From the NCBI GenBank assembly GCA_039190275.1, contig JBCCYF010000049.1, forward strand, positions 1-30,280: a stretch of DNA of 30,280 nt, in the 5' to 3' direction. Every line of letters starts with the position of its first letter. The first letter of the stretch is position 1. The notes under the pieces were generated by a model. That model was not told the DNA's origin. It did no database searches and was given only the letters and a program-made list of their open reading frames with translations. Below, in pieces: positions 24,885 through 30,280 of the stretch. The position numbers and the translations under genes were made by a program. The stretch is from Halovulum sp039190275 (GTDB lineage Bacteria; Pseudomonadota; Alphaproteobacteria; Rhodobacterales; Rhodobacteraceae).

Positions 24885-25808
24885 TCAGGTGAGTGTGATG
24901 TACGTCCGATCGGGAATGGGATCGACCGCTCCAAGACCGCCGACTGTACCCGCCGCAACCTGCATTGCTGCGCGCACGGCCGTTTCCGCATCACCCGTTT
25001 CCAGCAGATAGGCCAGAAAGGCGCCTGCGAAACTGTCGCCGGCGCCGGTGGAATCGACGGCCTCAACCCGCGGAACGTTAAAGGTCACCAACCCATCGGC
25101 CAGGCGCATCACCGGACCCTTGGCGCCGCGTTTCAGCACCACATGCTGCGCGCCGAAACGCCCAAAATGATGGAGGATCGCCGCGTCATCCGTCACGCCC
25201 GTCAGCTGCGCGGCTTCATCGTCGCTTGGCAAAATGATATTGGCCAGCGGCAGGAAGTCTTCGATGACCCGCCGTGCCTCCTCCAGCGTCCAGAGGTTCA
25301 GCCGCAGGTTTGTGTCATAAGACACCAATGTCCCGTTCTCCCGCGCGATTTCGGCCGCACGGGTCACGGCCGCCCGCATCGTCGGGCTGATCGCCTGGCT
25401 CAGCGCCGAAACATGAAGGATCCGCGCACCCGCGATCATTGCCGGATCCAGATCGGAGGGGCCGTAAAGGCTCGCCGCCGATCCGCGCCGGGCATAGGAG
25501 AATCTGCGCCCCACCGGATCGGGCATCACGAAATAGGCCCCCGTGGGGTCTTGTGGTCTGATCCTGACGCCGGCGGTGTCCACACCTTCCTCAGCCCATA
25601 GCGCCAGCAGGTCGTGCCCAAAGGGGTCGCCGCCAACCGCGGTCAAATATCCGGTGCGCGCGCCCTGCCTGGCCGCGGCGATGATGGCATTGGACGTGTC
25701 ACCGCCAAACCCCTGCCGGAAGGTCGGGCGCTGACCGTCTTGGGTTGGCAGGTGCGTGAACTCAACCAACGCCTCACCGAGTGCGACAATGTCGGGCCCG
25801 GTGGTCAT
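24885..25808 (-). CDS. kdgK: PfkB-family sugar kinase, 2-keto-3-deoxygluconate kinase-like
   Basis: The 307-residue protein is a ribokinase-fold kinase with GGDTSN (35-40) near the substrate site and the catalytic signature DSTGAGDSFAGAFLA with Asp258 as base. YDTNLRLNLW (164-173) matches the 'DxNxRxxLW' segment of 2-keto-3-deoxygluconate (KDG) kinases, which make KDPG for the Entner-Doudoroff aldolase. The N-terminal GEALVEFT and YARRGSAASLY segments also agree. No KDPG aldolase or sugar-acid dehydratase is encoded nearby, so these would have to come from elsewhere in the genome. It is last in the four-gene minus operon and overlaps the dehydrogenase stop by ATGA. Specificity for KDG is likely but not proven. 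Confidence 0.82.
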   Translation of the reverse strand: MTTGPDIVALGEALVEFTHLPTQDGQRPTFRQGFGGDTSNAIIAAARQGARTGYLTAVGGDPFGHDLLALWAEEGVDTAGVRIRPQDPTGAYFVMPDPVGRRFSYARRGSAASLYGPSDLDPAMIAGARILHVSALSQAISPTMRAAVTRAAEIARENGTLVSYDTNLRLNLWTLEEARRVIEDFLPLANIILPSDDEAAQLTGVTDDAAILHHFGRFGAQHVVLKRGAKGPVMRLADGLVTFNVPRVEAVDSTGAGDSFAGAFLAYLLETGDAETAVRAAMQVAAGTVGGLGAVDPIPDRTYITLT

Positions 25809-26824
25809 GCGGGTTTGATCAACACTTTGCCCACCGCGTGGCCGTCCGCCATCATATCGCAGGCGGCCTGGGTTTCGGCCACGCGAAAGCGGGCGGCGGT
25901 GATCGCCTCGAAATCGACGGTGCCAGCCTCGATCAACGCGACGGCGTCGACAAATTCATGGGTGAAAAGGATCGAGCCCACGGATGTGACTTCTTTCAAT
26001 GCATTAAGGTGCAGATTAATCGGCACCGGCTGCGGCTGGATCAGCGACAGCACCGAGATCACCCCCTGTTTGCGCACCGCATCCAGCGCCTGGTTGTAGG
26101 CATGCGGGCTGCCCGACGCCTCGATCACCACATCGTACTGGCCTGACAGTGCTGACAGGTCATCTGTGATGTCAAAGCCTTGCGTTGCGCCCACTGCCTT
26201 TGCTGCATCCAGCGCCTCGGGCTTCAGATCAGTCACATGAACCTCGGCCCCCTTGGCGTGGGCCCCGACCGTCGCCAAAAGGCCCATGGGCCCGCATCCT
26301 GTCACCAGCACCTTTTGCCCCGCAGCAACCTGCGCCCGGTTCACCGAATGCATCGCGCAAGCCAGCGGTTCGGCAAAGGTCAGATGATCGGGCGGCACAT
26401 CCTTCGAGACGACATGGCAGCAACGCGTCGGGAAATCGAAATACTCCCGGAAAAACCCATCGATGTGGGGTTTGGTCGTGGCCGAGCCCGGAAATTTTTT
26501 GTCCGGGTCCATATTGATATCTCCGCGGCGCGCCTCGGGGCTGCTGCTTGAGATCACCGGGTTGATGGCGACCAGCTGGCCGACCTTAAAGTCGTGGCCA
26601 TTGGCGTCGTCGACATAGGCGCAAGCCTCGTGCCCCAGCGTGACCGGGTAATCGAGGAAAAACCCGGCATTCGCAAAGTGACGGAAATAGTGCATATCCG
26701 TCCCGCAAATGCTGGCCGTGGCCAGGCGCAGGCGGATATGGTCGTGCTCGATCTCAGCGGGCATCTCGGCCTGTTCAATCTTGATTTCACGCGCGGCGGT
26801 CAGCAGTGATTTGGTGTAGGTCAT
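25805..26824 (-). CDS. Zinc-type alcohol dehydrogenase family, L-idonate 5-dehydrogenase-like, lacking structural-zinc cysteines
   Basis: The 339-residue medium-chain dehydrogenase has catalytic zinc ligands Cys40 (SICGTDMHYFRH), His65-Glu66 (LGHEA) and Glu152 (AEPLACAMHSV), and the NAD motif VTGCGPMG (174-181). FPGSATTKPHIDGFFREYF resembles L-idonate 5-dehydrogenases, which oxidise idonate to 5-ketogluconate. The lobe that normally binds a structural zinc through four closely spaced Cys (after 'AINP') reads VISSSSPEARRGDINMDPDKK, residues 90-110, with no Cys at all. Frame and flanks are intact, so this is divergence rather than a frameshift. It precedes the kinase and follows the SDR gene with a three-base gap. 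The substrate is probably a polyol or sugar acid. Confidence 0.85.
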   Translation of the reverse strand: MTYTKSLLTAAREIKIEQAEMPAEIEHDHIRLRLATASICGTDMHYFRHFANAGFFLDYPVTLGHEACAYVDDANGHDFKVGQLVAINPVISSSSPEARRGDINMDPDKKFPGSATTKPHIDGFFREYFDFPTRCCHVVSKDVPPDHLTFAEPLACAMHSVNRAQVAAGQKVLVTGCGPMGLLATVGAHAKGAEVHVTDLKPEALDAAKAVGATQGFDITDDLSALSGQYDVVIEASGSPHAYNQALDAVRKQGVISVLSLIQPQPVPINLHLNALKEVTSVGSILFTHEFVDAVALIEAGTVDFEAITAARFRVAETQAACDMMADGHAVGKVLIKPA

Positions 26825-26827
26825 GGC

Positions 26828-27544
26828 TCAGAACCCCACCGAGAAGCCACCATCAACCGGCAAGACAGCGCCGTTGATGTGTTTCGCCTGATCGGACGCC
26901 AGGAAGTAAACCGCGTCGGCAATATCTTCGGGCTTGCCAAAGGCGCCGCCGGGAATGCGCCCTTCGATCTTGGCGCGCCGCGCAGGGTCTTTTTCCAGAA
27001 TGGCGCGTGTCATGTCTGTGTCGATGAAACCGGGCGCGACGGCGTTGCAGCGGATGCCTAGGGCCGCGCCGTCGACGCAAACCGAACGCGTCAGACCAAT
27101 GACCGCCGTCTTTGCGGTGACATAGGCTGCGGCCGACGGCAGGGCCATTAGCCCGCCCATGGACGAGATGTTCACAATCGCGCCGCCCACATCTTTTTGC
27201 AAAGCAACGAAGCGCCCGCAGGCCGCGAACATCGCTTTTACGTTCACACTGATAACATGATCGAACTCATCCGGCGCAACATCCCAAGCCGGCTTTTTCA
27301 GATGCGCACCCGCATTGTTGACCAACACGTCGATACCGCCTTCGTCGGCGTGGATTTGGTCCAGAAAGGAAGCTGTCGCATCGCTTGCCAAATCGGCCTC
27401 GACAAACCGGACATCACCCTCAAGCGCACCGATCTCACCTTCCGTTCGGGCCACTACAATGACCAGGCAGCCTTCACTCAGAAAGCGCGCCGTCTGTGCC
27501 AGCCCAAGGCCTTTATTGCCTCCTGTGATGACGACTGTTTTCAT
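26828..27544 (-). CDS. Short-chain dehydrogenase/reductase (SDR), gluconate 5-dehydrogenase-like
   Basis: The 238-residue classical SDR has the cofactor motif TGGNKGLG (7-14), NNAG (76-79), and catalytic Ser128, Tyr141 and Lys145 (YVTAK), ending with INGAVLPVDGGFSVGF. No membrane segment is visible. SDRs beside idonate-type dehydrogenases often reduce 5-ketogluconate to gluconate or act on 2-keto-3-deoxy sugar acids, and that is the working guess here; the fold alone does not fix the substrate. An Asp/Arg choice after strand 2 (VVARTEGE) leans towards NADP. The start overlaps the upstream stop by four bases, placing it in one operon with the solute-binding-like protein, the dehydrogenase and the kinase. 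Confidence 0.87.
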   Translation of the reverse strand: MKTVVITGGNKGLGLAQTARFLSEGCLVIVVARTEGEIGALEGDVRFVEADLASDATASFLDQIHADEGGIDVLVNNAGAHLKKPAWDVAPDEFDHVISVNVKAMFAACGRFVALQKDVGGAIVNISSMGGLMALPSAAAYVTAKTAVIGLTRSVCVDGAALGIRCNAVAPGFIDTDMTRAILEKDPARRAKIEGRIPGGAFGKPEDIADAVYFLASDQAKHINGAVLPVDGGFSVGF

Positions 27545-28665
27545 TCCGAAAACTCCCTGTGGTGTCGATAGATACGGTTAAGCAGTGCCAGGAATTCATC
27601 CGAACCGCGGTCGCGTTTGAAGAACGAGCGGAAGACATCGCAGACGTCATCGACAAAGCTGAGAAACCAGATGTCGCGCGGGCGAGTCCAAGCCTCTTGC
27701 ATCGTCGGCAAAGCGCCCCGCAGGAAGCCTACATAGGCCGGGTCTTTCCCCATGCGGAGCCAGGATTGCAAATGCGCCGGCTGTCCTTCATTGGAGAGAT
27801 AGACGCCCGATTGCACCGGCTCGGAGGTCACCCACTCTGCAAAGGCAATCGCCGCCTCGGGGTGCCGTGTTTTGGCCGAAACACCTATCCCCGCACCGCC
27901 CAAAATGCCGCGTTTCAGGGTGCTGCCGTCGAAGCTGGGCAAATTGCAATAGGTCAGGGCATGGTCCCGGAAACCGGGCCGCGCGTAATTCACATAGCCG
28001 AAGAGGCAGGGCGAATAGGCAAAATCGTCGGTCGTTGACATCGCCTCAAGCGCCTTGATCGGGTTCCAGGACACAGCCTCGGATGGCCCCGCGCGGTAGA
28101 GCGCCTTCAGCACCTCGAGCGCCAATATCCCATTTGCGTCCGAGCAAAACTGGTCGTGGGTCAGAGCCAGCTCTTCCTCGCCGAGCCCTGCCAGAAGCGT
28201 CATCATCATGTCGAACGCATCCACTGGCAACAGCGGTGTCACCATGGGCAGATCATAATCGCCCGTCAGCGCAGACTCCCAATTCGGCAATTCCCGGTAG
28301 CATAAATCGGCCCGTTTCACGGCAACCTGACACGCAGCATCAACCGGATAGGCCCAAAGCTGGTCGCGCCAAACATAACTTTCCAGCGAACCGCCCAACG
28401 AAACCTCTTGGGCGTCCTCCGGCATCGGCAAAGGCAACAGGCTTTGCGCATCTGCCACCAGACCGACATGCGGATGATCGAGCACGATGAGATCGTATGT
28501 TTTCGCCAACCCTTCGATGGGTTCGTCTGCAAAGGCTTGCAAGCTTCTTCGAGCCCAAGAGATCTCGACACCCGTTTTTGCGGTGTAGGCCATCGTCGCA
28601 GCTTCAAGCCCCAGATACCCTCTTGGGTGATCCCATGTCATGCCTTGCAGGTGGATTGTCGTCAT
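27541..28665 (-). CDS. Solute-binding-protein-like protein without signal peptide, probably cytoplasmic
   Basis: The 374-residue protein has the general fold pattern of family 1 extracellular solute-binding proteins (the TYDLIVLDHPHVG strand, the LWAYPVDAACQVAVKR hinge, GILGGAGIGVSAKTRHPEAAIAFAEWV and NEGQPAH), but its N-terminus (MTTIHLQGMTWDHPRG) has no hydrophobic core, Sec or Tat signal. ATG at 28665 is preceded by GAGAGGGAA about nine bases away; the frame extends upstream to 28761 through the operator without adding a signal. I recall related no-signal proteins beside CaiB-type CoA-transferases in proteobacteria, with no known function. It is first in the four-gene minus operon, apart from the true importer. 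It might sense or chaperone the substrate in the cytoplasm or bind an intermediate. Confidence 0.85.
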   Translation of the reverse strand: MTTIHLQGMTWDHPRGYLGLEAATMAYTAKTGVEISWARRSLQAFADEPIEGLAKTYDLIVLDHPHVGLVADAQSLLPLPMPEDAQEVSLGGSLESYVWRDQLWAYPVDAACQVAVKRADLCYRELPNWESALTGDYDLPMVTPLLPVDAFDMMMTLLAGLGEEELALTHDQFCSDANGILALEVLKALYRAGPSEAVSWNPIKALEAMSTTDDFAYSPCLFGYVNYARPGFRDHALTYCNLPSFDGSTLKRGILGGAGIGVSAKTRHPEAAIAFAEWVTSEPVQSGVYLSNEGQPAHLQSWLRMGKDPAYVGFLRGALPTMQEAWTRPRDIWFLSFVDDVCDVFRSFFKRDRGSDEFLALLNRIYRHHREFSE

Positions 28666-28974
28666 TCTGCGTTCCCTCTCCATATCCTCATACCTATAGA
28701 AATACTCATGGTAAATCGTTTTTCCAAATGTAACTAAGTTCACATACCCAAAGTGCCCCACCTATCTTCGCTGCCTCACGAACGGCGGCTGTCTGTGCCA
28801 CAAAGCGGCGCCAAATACTGCGCACTTGCAGCGATTCTTCGTGCTGCATGCGCGCGCAGCGAAGAAACTGAATTCACAGAATGGGCTCTCCGCAGTCATT
28901 CGTCGGGATTTGCTTGAAGGTCTGCTTCGGCGATCGTGTGGTGGAGGTGCGCTACTACCAGACGAGCCCAGTCT
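28666..28974. other. 309-base intergenic stretch: operator plus unassigned DNA at the cargo/T4SS border
   Basis: The first 100 bases hold the leader of the minus operon and LacI-type site 3 (28709-28726). The remainder, about 28770-28974, shows no gene; it is the right-hand border between cargo and virB6. Fragments such as AATGGGCTCTCCGCAGTCATTCG-like text at about 28880 look like decayed intergenic sequence. No attachment site or terminal repeat was found. Confidence 0.45.
28709..28726. promoter_or_regulatory. LacI-type operator, site 3
   Basis: TGGTAAATCGTTTTTCCA is an 18-bp palindrome-like site with central CG, 44 bases upstream of the ATG of the minus operon. It differs from site 2 (16557-16574) at only two positions, one in the centre. 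The match, and its position at the head of the other operon, link this operon to the LacI gene 12 kb away. Confidence 0.8.
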
Positions 28975-30075
28975 TTAGCTCTTCTTTGCGTCGGCGAGTC
29001 GCTGGGCACGGGCTTTCTGAGCTTCCATCCGAGCCGCTGTCCCAGTCGATGGTGGGCTAGGGTTTGTGGGGATAGAATTGTTTACCGGCTGTGGAAAGCC
29101 CGTTCTCCCGGATAGGTTTTGAACGCCCAACATTTGCCGTCCGCGAAGCGCTGCGTATTCGATGGCAGATGCTGTTCCAACTTGGTAACGATTGTAGGCT
29201 TGCTGACTACCGGCGGCGGCTCGGCTGAAGGCGTAGGCACCTCCAAGGCCCCCTGACAGTGCTGGCATAACGATGTTTCCTGAGATCGCACGTACCAAGA
29301 ACGGCGTCGCAACAACAAATCCCTTAGCCATGAATATCATCATGAAGAAGGGTACTACCGCCCCAATTGTCGATGCCCCTTCCGGGTTGCCCAGTTCTCG
29401 GATCAATGAGTCTGACACGCCTATGATCGTTGCAAAGACCCCAGCGATTACGATTGGGTATATGGAAAATGAGATGAGCGCAGATAGCCATCGCGCGAAG
29501 TAGTCTTTGGTAACGTCGAAAAGTGTAAGGAAGATCATGATCGGTGCGAGACCGACTAGCAGCGCAATCATCAAACGGGATGCGACAAGGAAGAATGCTG
29601 CTAGTCCACCAAGCAGCGACAGCAAAACTGTACCGACAACTCCCATGACGGCGCCTGCCATCCAGTGCATACCGTCACCAATTGAATTTAGGTACGCGGC
29701 AAACTCGGCAATGATGGCGTCGAACTCCTCAGCGAATGTGCCGGAGGGTCCTGGAGCGCCACCACCAACCGCGGCCACCAATGAACCAGCGATACTGTCG
29801 AGCCCGTTCAAAATGGCTGTCGCGAAGGCATTGAACTGGACCCAATTTGTGGCGAACACGCCGACTAGCACAAGTTTCACTCCCAACCAGAAGGCAGTTC
29901 GGCCGTCCATTGAGCGTACCTGAAACGCCATGTTGATAATTACGAGGATTACCAAAAGCGTGATCGAGACCAGAAGGATGCTGCCTACCGTTGACGCTAC
30001 TGCGCCAAACTGGGTCTCCGCCGCATCTTCGAGAAAACCATCCGCCGTTTCGACAAAGAAGGTGACTATGCTCAT
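28975..30075 (-). CDS. virB6: VirB6-type type IV secretion membrane protein
   Basis: The 366-residue polytopic protein fits the VirB6/TrbL family, the inner-membrane channel component of type IV secretion systems. It has a hydrophobic N-terminal helix (ILLVSITLLVILVIINMAF), a large periplasmic loop (about 90-140), the diagnostic LLSLLGGLAAFFLVASRLMIALLVGLAPIMI segment, further helices, and a Pro/Ser/Lys-rich tail. Stop is TAA at 28975-28977. The ATG at 30075 overlaps the stop of the upstream gene (ATGA). In VirB operons virB8 usually follows virB6; here the gene on its 3' side is cargo, so the operon ends or is interrupted here. Confidence 0.9.
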   Translation of the reverse strand: MSIVTFFVETADGFLEDAAETQFGAVASTVGSILLVSITLLVILVIINMAFQVRSMDGRTAFWLGVKLVLVGVFATNWVQFNAFATAILNGLDSIAGSLVAAVGGGAPGPSGTFAEEFDAIIAEFAAYLNSIGDGMHWMAGAVMGVVGTVLLSLLGGLAAFFLVASRLMIALLVGLAPIMIFLTLFDVTKDYFARWLSALISFSIYPIVIAGVFATIIGVSDSLIRELGNPEGASTIGAVVPFFMMIFMAKGFVVATPFLVRAISGNIVMPALSGGLGGAYAFSRAAAGSQQAYNRYQVGTASAIEYAALRGRQMLGVQNLSGRTGFPQPVNNSIPTNPSPPSTGTAARMEAQKARAQRLADAKKS

Positions 30076-30280
30076 CGATCAGTCCAGCTGTCTTGCGCAA
30101 TGCAAAGATCACGAACTGCTGGCCTGTTCCGATCAATTGAGTTCCGGTAGTATTTGGTACGTTCCTGTACTTCGAAACGGGCTTCGAGGCGTGCGTAGTT
30201 CGCCAGATAGTACTCCACTACAGTGTCCCAGGCGGGAAAGCGGTTCGCGCAGGAGCACTCTCCAGTTTCCAGTATCGCGA
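30072..30280 (-). CDS. Small T4SS-associated protein upstream of virB6, 3' part
   Basis: The minus-strand frame is open from the window edge to the TGA at 30072-30074 and encodes 68 residues. Visible features are a CSC pair near the start (ETGECSCANRF), an amphipathic region with many Tyr, Glu and Arg (VVEYYLANYARLEARFEVQER) and a further Cys near the end (VRDLCIAQ). Paired cysteines fit an exported protein that forms disulfides. Its place directly before virB6, with a four-base overlap, suggests VirB5 or a small accessory or exclusion lipoprotein. I do not recognise a specific family; the N-terminus outside the window would decide. It is too short to be caught by usual length cut-offs. Confidence 0.7.
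   Translation of the reverse strand, partial: AILETGECSCANRFPAWDTVVEYYLANYARLEARFEVQERTKYYRNSIDRNRPAVRDLCIAQDSWTDR

Noticed and set aside
26229..26423. Long open frames opposite or across real genes throughout the window (this is one example)
   Set aside because: High-GC third-position bias opens shadow frames; the real genes have motifs, coupling and ribosome sites, the shadows do not.
28666..28761. Upstream start for the solute-binding-like protein
   Set aside because: The extra 32 residues run through operator site 3, contain no signal-peptide-like stretch, and the ATG at 28665 has a good ribosome site.
1..30280. CRISPR arrays, tRNA/rRNA genes, toxin-antitoxin pairs, replication origin or partition genes
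   Set aside because: No regular short repeats, tRNA-like cloverleaf, or replication and partition proteins were seen on either strand.

Overview
The window looks like the accessory (cargo) part of a conjugative plasmid or integrated element from a marine alphaproteobacterium, most likely a Rhodobacteraceae/roseobacter. This rests on protein style, moderately high GC, ATGA-coupled operons, a methanethiol oxidase and VirB/VirD4-type conjugation genes. It is inference from recognised families; no database search was possible.

Layout. (1) 1-1197: 3' part of a virD4/traG coupling-protein gene on +. (2) 1207-2189: scar region with a minus-strand terminator, a truncated tcuB remnant and an IS200/IS605-type transposase gene at its broken end. 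(3) 2195-4258 (-): methanethiol oxidase (SBP56/MtoX) and a downstream membrane protein. (4) 4380-9813 (-): dipeptide-type ABC importer (binding protein, two permeases, one fused double ATPase), with a divergent S51 dipeptidase (10025-10714). (5) 10731-14815: LysR-type regulator divergent from a three-gene operon (ketopantoate-reductase-like, fumarylacetoacetase-like, GcvT-like), with stacked palindromes between them. (6) 15471-28665: a LacI-controlled catabolic island. The + operon carries a CoA-transferase, crotonase, metallo-hydrolase, 3-hydroxyacyl-CoA dehydrogenase and a complete UgpC/MalK-type ABC importer. The converging - operon carries a solute-binding-protein-like protein without signal peptide, an SDR, a zinc-type polyol dehydrogenase and a 2-keto-3-deoxygluconate-type sugar kinase. 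(7) 28975-30280 (-): virB6 and the 3' end of the gene upstream of it.

How it fits together. The most interesting part is region 6. Two LacI-type 18-bp operators, 21 bp apart, lie between lacI and the + operon. A third copy, 16/18 identical to one of them, lies 12 kb away at the head of the - operon. One repressor therefore probably controls both arms. The arms combine a CoA/beta-oxidation-like branch with a sugar-acid branch, which suggests import and breakdown of a compound with a sugar or polyol part and an acyl part, or of an unusual carboxylated sugar derivative. The substrate cannot be read from sequence. No tRNA, rRNA, CRISPR array or replication origin was seen.
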